Origin: Botryococcus braunii
Lineage: Eukaryota; Chlorophyta; Trebouxiophyceae
DNA length: 64,000 bases
Assembly (NCBI GenBank): GCA_002005505.1
Contig: KV908546.1
Span: forward strand, 186,922 to 250,921
Reading direction: 5' to 3'
A model generated the notes under the pieces. That model did no database searches and was not told where the DNA came from. It was given only the letters and a program-made list of their open reading frames with translations. Numbering within the stretch: the stretch's first letter is position 1; each line of letters opens with the position of its first letter. Positions 54,455-64,000 of this stretch are shown here, in pieces. The position numbers were made by a program, and so were the translations under genes.

Positions 54455-54915
54455 AAGTTAGGGAGAATTTCCAAGTTGTGAGAGAGAGAGAGACAAGGCC
54501 GGATGGCCGACAAGTTGGACGCTCTTTCCAATTACAAGTAACCCCCACCTCACGGAGCTTCCACTCCCTACTTGTGGTCTACTAAGCTTCCAAATTACCT
54601 GAGTGCGTGTCTTCCCGTGGCTTACGTCTCTATCCGTTCCTTCCCGTGGTTCGTGATCGTGTGTTCACGTTCCTCCAATGGTAGCGCACTAGTCCACCAA
54701 ACCTCTACAATAGTATCTAGAAAATATCCTAGAATCCTACTATGAGAGTAACGTCCATAACTATCCAATGGAATTCGACGGCTAGGAAGCCAAGGCTAGA
54801 CGCTAGGCACGTGCGTACTCGCGTTGCTCGTACGACATGTGCGCCACATGTGCGCCTAGGCTAGGGGGTAAGGGAAATGTCCAGAAATGCCGGGAAATCC
54901 CTACATTCCATCACA
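54442..54915 (-). repeat. 3' LTR of element E
   Basis: On the minus strand it runs from TGTGATGGAATG to TCTACGACA (474 bp). It is preceded by a polypurine tract AAGGGGGGGATGA (54916-54928). It contains a short GA run near its end. Confidence 0.75.
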
Positions 54916-55904
54916 TCATCCCCCCCTTAATTCCTGCATGTCCTCATGCAGCCACATACACACATACAGTGGACCACAATTATAAGGGAATGGTCGTCAC
55001 CGAACGGCCCATCCACCAGCGCCGTTAGACCCTTGCCGAATGGGTTACATTAGGGTCCCCGCCTCCAAGTTATTCCCCTATCATCCCAAGCAATTGACTA
55101 AAGCGTCCATTTTTTTTTTTGTTTTTTTTTAAATTTATTTATTAGGTGTGCTTTATTTTAGTCCTAAGTACAATACTGTACGATACGATACGACACGGTA
55201 CTATAATTACGATAAATTACGATAAATTACGGCGAACTACGACGAACGTTCGCCTTATTCCTTTCGAACTATCCAAGTCCGCCTTTATTGACACATCCCT
55301 ATTTATTATTTATTAAAGCAATACAATGCTTGTGACACAACCGATAAACAATCCGAACAAGATAAATATGACACAGGTGTAGCTCAGTCCACAATGCTTC
55401 CCTAAAGTGGCTATCCATACAACACAGTTTCTTTATGATACATTGTCCATACTGTACACATACTGTACACATAAGGTACACATATAGTACATAGAAAGAA
55501 ATCCATCCCAAGATGCCAAGTAGTCCATATCCAAGGGTTCCAAGTAGCCCATAGCCAAGGGTTCCAAGTAGCCCATAGCCAAGGGTTCCAAGTAGCCCAT
55601 AGCCAAGGGTTCCAAGTCACTTCTGTACTTCAAGCCCACGTCCCAAGTGCTAGTTAAGCAGACTGCGGTTGCGCGCCATGTGTACTTCAATTCCTATCCC
55701 TGAATGCAGAACCCCGAGTTCAATGCATCGAAGCGGTATGAGGCCTCATGCCACACATACCGAGGTAGGCAACCTACCCCGTCCCTTGTCCCAAAGTACA
55801 CAAGATATACAGTCCCTACCATAGGTCCCGTCCCATGTATTCCCAGACACCAGGTGGGAACTCCACAAGTGGAATGAGGGGGACAACCGTCCGGAGGGGC
55901 CCGT
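54916..55904 (-). repeat. 3' untranslated region of element E with 24-bp tandem repeats
   Basis: Almost 1 kb separates the integrase stop from the LTR. It contains about four copies of a 24-bp unit (ccaagggttccaagtagccc...) at roughly 55515-55620, a T-rich run at about 55110-55140, and one ATAAGGTAC at 55471. The repeat makes a WNPWLWAT peptide in one minus frame that I do not consider a gene. Confidence 0.75.
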
Positions 55905-57515
55905 TCAAGGGAAGGTGTCGCGCAGCGCCACCTGGTCCCAAATGGGCGGGGCGAGCCCCTGGAGTCTATGATAGGTATTAACCAGCCCGGGATGGGTCTC
56001 GAATGCCTCCTGAGATTCCCATGAGTCCTCTGTGGCCCCATGGCCTGCCCACTTTACAAGGTACTCGAGAAAGGGTGTGCCATCCTCAAAATGGTAGGAG
56101 AACCCATCCTTGTCGTGCAACAGCCGGTGATCGACTAGTGCATCCACTACCCACTCCAGGTGAGTGGTGCCATCCGCTTTGGTGATGACTTTTGGGGGGC
56201 AGTATCCACGCGACTGCGCCTCCTCACGTGTCCAGTATGGCTTCAAATAGCAGACATTTATGCGGGGGTGGATGTCCAGCCGGTCCGGAAGATCCAGTGT
56301 GACGAAGTTAACGTTGTCGGGCGTGACCGCCATGACCCTGAAGGGTCCCACGTGCCTGGGTTGCAGCTTGCTGAATCTGTTTGAAGTTAGCGTGGGGGCC
56401 GCACGGGTTGAAAGGAGGACATAGTCCCCTTCCTGGTAGATGGCCTCCCTCCTATGCCGGTTGGCATAGGCCGTCTGACGGTCTTGAGCTGCACGCAAAC
56501 ACTTCCTTGCAAGGGTGATTTTGTCTTGCATTTTTCTCATGAAGAGATCAGCCCTATCCACCTTAGTGCCCTCCATGTGTCCCACCGCAAACGGTATATT
56601 TGGATCTTGCCCATATGTTAACCTGAAGGGTGTGGAGTTTAGGGAAGTTTGCCAAGAGTTGTTGTAGGCAAATTCCGCCACTGAAAGGTAATCCTCCCAC
56701 TCCCTTGGGTTCTCCTTGACATAGTGTTTCAAAAAATCTTCCAAGATCCTATTCACCCGTTCCGTTTGACCATCTGACTGAGGATGATATGCCGTAGTTC
56801 GAGCCGGCTTGCACCCCGTCAGACTTAGAAGTGTGTTCATGAAATTATTCACAAACCGAGGATCTCGGTCCGAAACAATTTCTTCAGGGAAACCGTGATA
56901 CTTCCATACTTTATCCCTCATCAGAACAGCAACTTCATAAGCATCTGCATTGGTAGTGGTAGGGGCAAAGTGGGCACATTTGCTCAACCTGTCAACCACT
57001 ACCCATATTGCGTTATGCCCGTGTTTGCTTTTAGGCAGTCCCGTGATGAAATCCATTGAGATGCTTTGCCATTTCCTTGTGGGGATTTGTAAAGGGTGTA
57101 AGAGTCCTGCGGGTAACTGGTTTGAGGCCTTCACCCGCTGGCATGAATCACAATACTTCACATACTCCCGCACATCCTCCGCCATTCCCGGCCACCACCA
57201 GTCCCGCTTCACTAGATCATACATCTTCGCAAAGCCTGGATGACCAACAGAAGGAGGTTCATGCAAAGCTTTCAATATGTCCTGCCGCAGATTCCTAGCA
57301 ACTGGACCTTCCTTATCCCGGACTTCATAAAATGCAGGCACATATTTTCTTCCCTCCCTTCCAAATTCCCAAACCCCGTCCGTAAAGTGAACTTTTCTCC
57401 TATTTGCCCTTGTTCCCAACCACGAATCATGTGCGTAAGCACCCTTCAACAATTCCAAGAAGGTGTCACACCCGTCAGACCCGAGGGTGATGGAGCCCGA
57501 GCGGGCCCTCCCGTC
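55905..57515 (-). pseudogene. Integrase and chromodomain of element E
   Basis: The frame is open from the F insertion site (57515) to a stop at 55905. It has the H2C2 zinc motif (HPGFAKMYDLVKRDWWWPG...CDSCQR), the DDE core ([27 protein letters not shown]), the tail RINVCYLKPYW and a chromodomain (EYLVKWAGHGATEDSWE). No lesion is visible in this half. RT and upstream parts should lie beyond the right edge. Confidence 0.92.
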
Positions 57516-58209
57516 TGTTGAGTTCTGAACATTATTATTGAATGCCTTGTGCTTTAAGTGATCTTCATGTGTGCACTATTAGGATATGGGTCCATTGAGA
57601 ACATAAGGTACCTTGAGACACGGCAGTTTCTGGACGTTTTCGAACATAAGGTACAATCCTATCTAGATCACACGTTTGTCGGATGAACTCTTAAGGCTGC
57701 CCCACCGGAGTGAATACCAACTGGTTGTGAAAGATGCTGGGCATCACCAGATGCTAGTCTTGTCCGACAGTTGTGTGTGGCACTCAGCAGACAGTCGTAC
57801 GGACTGTAGCTGGAGTAACTTCGTCTATTGACGACCTGTCTGCTTTGTACAGGTACGGTGCGGCAGTGTGTGTTGTATCATTGTTGCTATTGTGAGAGTG
57901 AACAAGCTTAGTGTACCCTGTAGTCACTCAAACAGATAAGGGACAGTGACTTCAGGGAGTATAGGCATGTACTTGAACGTAGCCGTCTAGAGCCTTATCT
58001 AGTGATTGCTTGATCGGTGCTTGTGTACAAGATAATGATGTAACGGAACTGGTTGTGAAAGATGCTGGGCATCACCAGATGCTAGTCTTGTCCGACAGTT
58101 GTGTGTGGCACTCAGCAGACAGTCGTACGGACTGTAGCTGGAGTAACTTCGTCTATTGACGACCTGTCTGCTTTGTACAGGGAAAGCCGATTGCCCATAA
58201 CCTTTCACA
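57516..58209 (+). repeat. 5' LTR of element F with duplicated leader
   Basis: The LTR runs from TGTTGAGTTC to CTTTCACA (694 bp). U3 is about 57516-57718. Two identical 134-bp copies lie at 57719-57852 and 58047-58180. The first is followed by GTACGG (5' splice site), the second by GGAAAG. TGTAA is at 58039-58043, 3 nt before the second copy. U5 is 29 nt. Two ATAAGGTAC motifs lie in U3 (57603 and 57646). Confidence 0.93.
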
Positions 58210-58227
58210 GGTTATGGGCCCACGCCC
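58210..58227 (+). other. Primer-binding site of element F (half-tRNA-iMet type)
   Basis: GGTTATGGGCCCACGCCC directly follows the LTR. It is complementary to the anticodon stem-loop of a tRNA with ...GGGCCCATAACC, as in eukaryotic initiator tRNA-Met. Drosophila copia is known to prime from such a 5' half tRNA. Complementarity may extend into the D arm (ttccagctgag). Confidence 0.75.
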
Positions 58228-58599
58228 TTCCAGCTGAGCCAAGTAAAAGCAGGAGTGAAGGTCGTCTACGGATGGGTCAGACGTAAGCGTCAACAAAGGA
58301 GCTCGAGCATGGCGCAGCGGCGCAAGGGAACTCGAGTGTACCAGGACCATTATCTTACTCACAGTTTACCTTTCTGGGAAATTCATAATTGAAGTTTTAG
58401 CTGTGCTTTATCATTCATAGACGTTGTCTAGAAGCACTGAGTGAGTCGGGCCGGACTCCGGCGCAAACTTCTGAGGGGAACATATCTGCTACTACTGTGC
58501 AAGACTGGCTGGTAAATTTCCATGACATGGAGGGAATTGTAGGGTATTGCTGCATTCCAGAAGTTTATGAGTAAGTTTGGCTGGTGAAGTGACAATAGT
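58228..58599 (+). other. Leader between primer site and gag-pol of element F
   Basis: This is about 370 nt of non-coding sequence. Unlike H and I there is no ORF1 here. No other element is seen. Confidence 0.6.
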
Positions 58600-61500
58600 A
58601 TGACAAAAAGGGGCAAAGAAAAGGAAAGTAGCAGTGAAACAGCAATGTCTCAACCTGGAGAAGTCAGTGGGGCCACTCCAGGGCAGTCTATGACCGGGAC
58701 ACAATCAGCCACTGCAGAACCAAAGGTGGAGATTGACAAGGCAGCCTACATCCCCAATACCTCTAATCCAAAGATGACTGTCATGCTTGATGATGGAGGG
58801 CGCAATTTTGAATTTTGGTATGAAAATTTGGAGGCGTGCGCAAACACCAAGGGGGTCAGAGCGGCTTTGGAGAGGCCAATGCCAGGGTCGGTGGAGAACT
58901 CAGCCATCAAGCAGTGGCTGATCCAGTCAGTTCCAGTCATCTGGCATTCTCAGATCTCATGCCACAAAGCAGCGTTCGACTTCATCGCGTGGGTGAAGAA
59001 CAGTCACACTGGAGGGAGCAACCAAGACATCAACCTTGAGTGGTACAAGGAAATGGAGCAGGGCATCAAGACAGGGGAGACACTCAAGGTCTACCTCTAC
59101 AGAATGATGGATCTGGCTACAAGTCTCAGAAACAACGCGTTCATCCTCTTGGACCACAATGTTGGGGAGCTGATGGTGAAGGGCCTCCCTCCTGTGCTGA
59201 GGCTCGAGTCCCTGGAGGTTATGGCAACCGACAAGCCGCCATTGGAGCTGATTCAAAGAATCCTGCGCGCCGCAGCCAGCCGTGGGTACAAGGACCCACC
59301 TGCAGAGGGAACACCTCAGGCCATGGCAGCTGCAGCAGTGGCTGGTCCCTCTGGGGGGGTAGCTGGAGCGTCATCAAGCGCTGGAGCTGCACCAGGAGTG
59401 GGAGCAGTACCGGGAGTTGGAGCAGCACTACCAGCAAACGAACAGCCTCCCGCTGGCCCCTCTGCAACTACTTTTGGTGGCAGGGGGCGTGGAGCTGGCA
59501 GGGCAAGAAGGCCCAGAGAGGAGCTTACATGCCACTTCTGCAAGGCAAAGGGCCACTTCATGACTGACTGCGGACCGCTCAGGCAGCTGCAGGCTCTGCA
59601 TCAAAACATGCAAGCGGCAAGCGTTGGGCCTGCAGCTTACTGGGGCCAGGGAGGCCCACAGTCGTCTCCTCAAGCCTGGTGGGACCATGGATCTGGCCGG
59701 GGTGGCCCGCCTTCATCCGCTTCCAGCCCTGGACCTCCTTCAGCATATAACTATCCAACAAGTCAACACACGTTTCCGGGGTGGCATTTACCACCTCCAC
59801 CCCCTCCTTCTGGTGAGGCGATGTTTATCTCTCTCAATGTGCTTGCCCCAACTTCGCATGGAGCTAGCAGCACATCTTGGTTAATAGATAGTGGTGCCTC
59901 TGTGCATATAGTCAATGATCTCTCATTGCTCCATAATCCAGTTATGCATAGACAGCCTCTTCCTCTGCACTTGGCAACCTCAGACGCCAAGGGAGGAATC
60001 ATTGCATCTGGGTCTGTATGCCTTGTGAATGCAAGGCACGAAGTATTCTGGCTGCACAATGTGCAGTGTGTTCCTTCTGCGCATACCAACCTCATTTCAG
60101 TCACTGGTGCAATTCAGGATGGAGCATCTTTCCTGACTGACACTGCAGGTGGTTACACAGCCATGAAGGGACCTGAAGGGTGGTGTGGAGATATCACCCG
60201 CGCACGAGGTCTGTTTTTTTTGGAGTTTGTTAGTCCTGTCAGAGGGCAGCAAGTTGGCTGCAGACATATTGATCACATGGCTGAGGCATCTCATCTTAGG
60301 AAAGGACACGTGTGTAGCGAGAGATCTCTGTGGCATGCTAGGTTAGGTCATCCTGGTGCCAGCAGCATGCAGAGGTTCTCCAAGGAAGATCTGGTTACAG
60401 GAATCAATATCTCCCTTGCTCCCTGCTCTGAGTGCCCCAAGCACTGTGAATCGTGTATACAAGGGAAACACTCCAGACCTCCTTTCCCTGTATCTTCCAG
60501 GCCTGCACATCACCCACTCGATAGAGTCCATGTGGATACTGTGGGTCCCATATCACCTCCTGCCATCACAGGTGAACGATATTGGGTCACTGTAGTGGAT
60601 GAAAGTTCACACCAAGTTGCCTCCCTGCCTGTGAAGTCAAAGGATTGCATCCCAAAGGCTGTGATAGACCTGCTCCGTTTTTGGCAGACCCAACGAGGCA
60701 CGGTTGTGAAGTGTGTGAGGACTGACAGGGGTTCAGAGTTCCTGAACCAGCAATTCAAAGAGTTTTGTGCTCAGCAGGGCACTAAGATGGAGTCCTCAGC
60801 GCCCTACACGCCTCAGCAGAATGGGGTGGCAGAGAGGATGAATAGGACCCTGAAGGAGCGAACAAGGACTCTGTTGGTCCATGCTGCAGCAGACCCCTCC
60901 CTTTGGAAGGAGGCGCTTGAGACAGCTACCCTCCTCTACAATGTGGGTCCTACTTCAGGCAGGTCCCTGACCCCCATGGAATTATTCTTTGGTGTCAAAC
61001 CTGATGTGTCTGTGCTGCGCACGTTTGGCTGTGTAGCCCATGTGCACATTCCCAGTGGCCAAAGGTCTGTTTTTGGGCCCAAGACCATCCCTGGGATGTT
61101 TACTGGTTATTGTCCCCAGTCTAAAGCGTATCGTGTGTACGTGGGGAATGGAGTGTGGAAGGAGAGTAGGGACGTCAGCTTTATCGAGCACTTGAGGGGG
61201 GCTGAGAGAGTGGGTCTATCAAAGGTCCAGCCTGGGTCTGTCTATGATTCTAGGATATCACCCCCCCTTGGCAGTGAGAATCTGGCAACGCCTCAAGCAA
61301 TTCCCTCTGCTGCTCCACCCACGTTCTGGGATGAGGAGGATGACCATGGAGTGGAGACGCTTTCCACTGGGGCTCCTGGGACCTCTGGACTCTGTGCTGG
61401 GGATCAGTCTGGAGACGGGACTACAGCAGCACATGACCAAGGAAACCCCACCAGCCTGGATTCTACTGTTGGGACCCCAGAACCATCTCAGCACTCGTGG

Positions 61501-63813
61501 TCGGTGCTTGAGCATATGCAGAATCTGGCCAGGGGGGGTGTAGAAACTCAATCCCAGGTAGAAAAAATGCAGAAGGTACAAGAGGGGTTGCGAATGCAGG
61601 GGAAGTCACAAATTCCCCTTCCTCCAGGGACCACCCTTACAAGGGAGCAGCGTTATGTACAGCGCGTGGCTAGGAGAGAGCATTCTGACATCCCATTGCA
61701 TGCCCCTGACCCAGGTCAGGCAATTGTGAGTGAGCCAAACATGGTTGGTCTCCCTGATATGCAGGGGCAGGTTGAGACAGTCGAGGCTATGTTCGGTGCA
61801 GATGTAAGAGATGAGAGCAGTGGGTTAGACATGCCAGCAGTAGGGGAAGCTGGTGCCCAATCCCAGTCACTGGCTAGTCATGCTTATGGTGTGCAGGCTG
61901 ACATTGTAGGCGCAGCTCAGGCAAGTCTGGGTAGTGTGCCCAAGTGTGAGTCCAGGAGAGAGAGAGAGCTGCTGCTCCCCTCTGCATTGCGGAAGGTGCG
62001 AGAATGTAAGGGTGCTGCACATGAGTCCAGTAGTCAAGGAGAGAGAGAGAGACTTGAGAAGGAATCAGATAATCCCGGCAGTACTGCCCAGTCCCAGCAT
62101 AAGGTACATAATGTACCTTATTCTGGCAACCAGGGAGAGAGAGAGAGAGAAGGGAACAGCATCAGTAAGGCTGACAGCCCTGCTGCACCACAGCATAAGG
62201 TACAGAGTGTACCTTCTGTCACGTTGGGAAAAGTTCACGTGCCCTCAAACTTGAGGGAAGCCCAGCGCTCACCTCAGTGGGAGTTTTGGCAGCAGGCAAT
62301 GCAAGAGGAGATGGAGTCTTTAGACACCCATGAGGTTATGCAGTATGTGGAAAGACCCCATGGGCAGAAAGTTATCCCTGTTCATTGGATTTTTTCTACA
62401 AAAAACGATGCACATGGGAATGTCACTCGGTTTAAAGCAAGATTGGTTGCCCAGGGTTGCAGACAGATTCCTGGTATAGATGTTGGTGAGGTTTTTGCAC
62501 CTACCAGCAGCTATGGTGCTAGGAGAGCTGTGCTGGCAGTGGCTGCCACACAAAATCTTGAGATCCACCAAGTGGATATCAAGACAGCTTTTCTCAATGG
62601 GGAGTTGGAGGAAGAGGTCTATGTGACCCAACCACCAGGATTTGAGAATGGCAACACGAGAGTTGTGTGCAAGCTCAGGAAGGCACTCTACGGTCTTAAG
62701 CAAGCCCCACGGGCTTGGCACAAGACCTTGAGCGACAAGTTGAGCGTGATGGGGTATAGTGTGTGCAAGAGCGACGCTGGGGTATACATCAGGAGGGCCC
62801 CTGATGGTAATCTGTCGTTTATTCTTGTTTATGTCGATGATCTTCTCATAGTTGCCAGAGTGGTTGCAGAGATTGAGTGGGGGAAAGAGTTATTGAAGAA
62901 GGACTTCACCATCCATGATTTGGGAGAGGTGAATGATTTCCTGGGGTGTCAGGTCCTACGCAATAGAGTTCAGGGCACTATTTCCATGAGTTGCACTCCC
63001 AAGATTGATGCTCTTGTGGAGAAGTTTGGCGTTGCTGATGATGGACGTGGGGTTGATACCCCCATGTCCAAGGACTTCGTGGCTAGCAGCAGACCCGAGT
63101 CCTCAGATGGTATGTCACATGGGGCTGGTACCCCTCTGCCACCTGGTCATCGATACTGCGAGTTAATTGGATCGTTACTGTACATAGCCAATACGACCCG
63201 GCCTGACATTTCTCAGGCTGTTGGAGTGTTGTCAAGGTATAGAATGACACCCACTACCTCACACTGGAATGAGGCCATTCGAGTGCTGAAGTACTTGAGA
63301 GATACCAGAGAGTTAGCTCTTACTCTGGGTGGAAAGGGCCCTGAGCTAGAAGGCTATGTTGATGCCGACTATGCTGGGGACCTGGACCACAGGTATTCCA
63401 CCACTGGCTATGTTCTATCAGTCTATGGTAGTGCCGTGGTTTGGGGAAGCAAGAAGCAGAGCTCAGTTGCTACCTCAACTGTGCAAGCTGAGTTTATGGC
63501 AGCTGGCCATATTGTGAAGGAAGCCAACTGGCTAAGGGGCTTCTTGGAAGAGATAGGGGCTGCACCTTGGAGGGTCAAAATTTTCTGTGACAACCAAGGA
63601 TGCATTTCTAATTTACGGAACCCCCTGTATTCCAAATTCACAAAGCACGTTGCAGTAAGCTTCCACTACGCTAGGGAAGCTATGGCACTTGGGCAGGTAG
63701 ATATCCTCTATGTGGAATCTGCACGCAATGTGGCTGACATTATGACCAAGCCACTTGCCAAGCCCGTGTTTGTTGGTCATCGTGATTCACTAGGTTTGAG
63801 AAGATACACTTAA
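58600..63813 (+). CDS. gag-pol: Gag-Pol polyprotein of Copia F
   Basis: This 1737-residue ORF is complete and starts at ATG. It has a UBN2-like Gag (FEFWYENLEACANTKG to about residue 225), an Ala/Gly/Pro-rich stretch, a CCHC knuckle (CHFCKAKGHFMTDC, about 312), protease (WLIDSGASVHIVND, about 428), a pre-integrase motif (LWHARLGHPGAS...CESCIQGKH) and an integrase core (TDRGSEFLN, PQQNGVAERMN). A long linker of about 400 residues follows, then RT (VDIKTAFLNGELEEEVYV, VYVDDLLIV) and RNase H (DADYAGDLDHRYSTTGY). The linker encodes two QHKV..VP motifs from ATAAGGTAC palindromes. A single-frame gag-pol is usual for Copia. Confidence 0.96.
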   Translation: MTKRGKEKESSSETAMSQPGEVSGATPGQSMTGTQSATAEPKVEIDKAAYIPNTSNPKMTVMLDDGGRNFEFWYENLEACANTKGVRAALERPMPGSVENSAIKQWLIQSVPVIWHSQISCHKAAFDFIAWVKNSHTGGSNQDINLEWYKEMEQGIKTGETLKVYLYRMMDLATSLRNNAFILLDHNVGELMVKGLPPVLRLESLEVMATDKPPLELIQRILRAAASRGYKDPPAEGTPQAMAAAAVAGPSGGVAGASSSAGAAPGVGAVPGVGAALPANEQPPAGPSATTFGGRGRGAGRARRPREELTCHFCKAKGHFMTDCGPLRQLQALHQNMQAASVGPAAYWGQGGPQSSPQAWWDHGSGRGGPPSSASSPGPPSAYNYPTSQHTFPGWHLPPPPPPSGEAMFISLNVLAPTSHGASSTSWLIDSGASVHIVNDLSLLHNPVMHRQPLPLHLATSDAKGGIIASGSVCLVNARHEVFWLHNVQCVPSAHTNLISVTGAIQDGASFLTDTAGGYTAMKGPEGWCGDITRARGLFFLEFVSPVRGQQVGCRHIDHMAEASHLRKGHVCSERSLWHARLGHPGASSMQRFSKEDLVTGINISLAPCSECPKHCESCIQGKHSRPPFPVSSRPAHHPLDRVHVDTVGPISPPAITGERYWVTVVDESSHQVASLPVKSKDCIPKAVIDLLRFWQTQRGTVVKCVRTDRGSEFLNQQFKEFCAQQGTKMESSAPYTPQQNGVAERMNRTLKERTRTLLVHAAADPSLWKEALETATLLYNVGPTSGRSLTPMELFFGVKPDVSVLRTFGCVAHVHIPSGQRSVFGPKTIPGMFTGYCPQSKAYRVYVGNGVWKESRDVSFIEHLRGAERVGLSKVQPGSVYDSRISPPLGSENLATPQAIPSAAPPTFWDEEDDHGVETLSTGAPGTSGLCAGDQSGDGTTAAHDQGNPTSLDSTVGTPEPSQHSWSVLEHMQNLARGGVETQSQVEKMQKVQEGLRMQGKSQIPLPPGTTLTREQRYVQRVARREHSDIPLHAPDPGQAIVSEPNMVGLPDMQGQVETVEAMFGADVRDESSGLDMPAVGEAGAQSQSLASHAYGVQADIVGAAQASLGSVPKCESRRERELLLPSALRKVRECKGAAHESSSQGERERLEKESDNPGSTAQSQHKVHNVPYSGNQGEREREGNSISKADSPAAPQHKVQSVPSVTLGKVHVPSNLREAQRSPQWEFWQQAMQEEMESLDTHEVMQYVERPHGQKVIPVHWIFSTKNDAHGNVTRFKARLVAQGCRQIPGIDVGEVFAPTSSYGARRAVLAVAATQNLEIHQVDIKTAFLNGELEEEVYVTQPPGFENGNTRVVCKLRKALYGLKQAPRAWHKTLSDKLSVMGYSVCKSDAGVYIRRAPDGNLSFILVYVDDLLIVARVVAEIEWGKELLKKDFTIHDLGEVNDFLGCQVLRNRVQGTISMSCTPKIDALVEKFGVADDGRGVDTPMSKDFVASSRPESSDGMSHGAGTPLPPGHRYCELIGSLLYIANTTRPDISQAVGVLSRYRMTPTTSHWNEAIRVLKYLRDTRELALTLGGKGPELEGYVDADYAGDLDHRYSTTGYVLSVYGSAVVWGSKKQSSVATSTVQAEFMAAGHIVKEANWLRGFLEEIGAAPWRVKIFCDNQGCISNLRNPLYSKFTKHVAVSFHYAREAMALGQVDILYVESARNVADIMTKPLAKPVFVGHRDSLGLRRYT

Positions 63814-63833
63814 AGCATGCAGGCAAGGGGAAG

Positions 63834-64000
63834 TGTTGAGTTCTGAACATTATTATTGAATGCCTTGTGCTTTAAGTGATCTTCATGTGTGCACTATTAG
63901 GATATGGGTCCATTGAGAACATAAGGTACCTTGAGACACGGCAGTTTCTGGACGTTTTCGAACATAAGGTACAATCCTATCTAGATCACACGTTTGTCGG
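63834..64000 (+). repeat. 3' LTR of element F (first 167 bp)
   Basis: It follows the polypurine tract ggcaaggggaag and repeats the start of the 5' LTR without a difference up to the window end. Confidence 0.95.

Larger units (their letters stand above)
54442..57515 (-). mobile_element. Ty3/Gypsy element E (3' half, interrupted by F)
   Basis: This is the minus-strand 3' half of a chromodomain Gypsy element. It has a 3' LTR (54442-54915), a polypurine tract, a long 3' untranslated region and integrase. It was inserted in K (left target duplication gcttg, 54437-54441) and later cut by Copia F at 57515. Confidence 0.87.
57516..64000 (+). mobile_element. Intact Ty1/Copia element F (right LTR cut by window end)
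   Basis: It has a 5' LTR (57516-58209), a primer site, one full gag-pol ORF and a polypurine tract. The 3' LTR starts at 63834 and is identical to the 5' LTR over the 167 bases visible. It is inserted in the pol gene of E (left flanking ccgtc, 57511-57515). Identical LTRs and an open ORF point to a very recent insertion. Confidence 0.96.

Noticed and set aside
58210..58240. tRNA gene (reverse complement of an initiator Met-like arm)
   Set aside because: Only the anticodon and D-arm side is present and it lies exactly at the primer-binding position. It is a primer site, not a gene.

Overview
This window is a eukaryotic retrotransposon graveyard and nursery: a stack of nested LTR and tyrosine-recombinase retrotransposons with no convincing host gene. 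The best guess for the source is a chlorophyte green alga. The reasons are a TGTAA hexamer-type poly(A) signal placed at a fixed position in five LTRs, a Kangaroo-like DIRS element whose recombinase gene faces the opposite way to its RT gene (the arrangement known from Volvox), GT-AG introns inside mobile elements, and chromodomain-bearing Ty3/Gypsy elements. The species cannot be fixed from the sequence alone.

Layout. 1-6043: Ty3/Gypsy element A (minus), intact gag and pol with a chromodomain, 3' end off the window. 6044-14952: a Ty1/Copia element C (plus), cut by A on its left and by a complete young Gypsy element B (6722-12809, plus, 226-bp identical LTRs, TSD ttctc). 14953-17737: decayed Gypsy element D (minus) carrying a PHD finger. 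17728-20420: two 1.3-kb tandem repeats (J). 20421-42925: Gypsy element G (minus) with Gag, protease, a DNA N6-adenine-methyltransferase-like domain, RT, RNase H, a PHD finger and integrase. G is split by two complete Copia elements: H (21166-29406, minus, TSD cccat) and I (33193-41024, plus, TSD aagtc). 43801-about 52340: Kangaroo/DIRS-like element L, with convergent recombinase and Gag/RT genes. Its gag intron contains a (CT)n tract, an 82-bp minisatellite and a CA-rich tract. 52576-54436: Copia fragment K (minus). 54442-57515: Gypsy element E (minus, chromodomain), inserted in K. 57516-64000: intact young Copia element F (plus), inserted in E.

The most striking observation is an LTR architecture shared by all five Copia LTR types (C, F, H, I, K). 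Each LTR holds two direct copies of the putative transcript leader. The upstream copy ends at CAG/GT, a 5' splice site. In H and I it also contains three and two GT-AG introns. The downstream copy is exactly the spliced form: in H 67+72+79+109 = 327 nt, in I 140+72+76 = 288 nt. It starts 2-3 nt after a TGTAA signal and ends in CAG next to the short U5. This is what would result if the 5' leader is spliced before minus-strand strong-stop synthesis and the cDNA is then transferred to a short R at the poly(A) site, so that each round of retrotransposition rewrites the second copy from a spliced leader.

Other points of interest are two independent PHD-finger-bearing pol proteins, a Dam-like domain in a Gypsy polyprotein, a conserved unrecognised ORF1 ahead of gag in H and I, probable half-tRNA (initiator Met) primer sites in F and I, and a 9-base motif (ATAAGGTAC) that recurs 15 times across unrelated elements.
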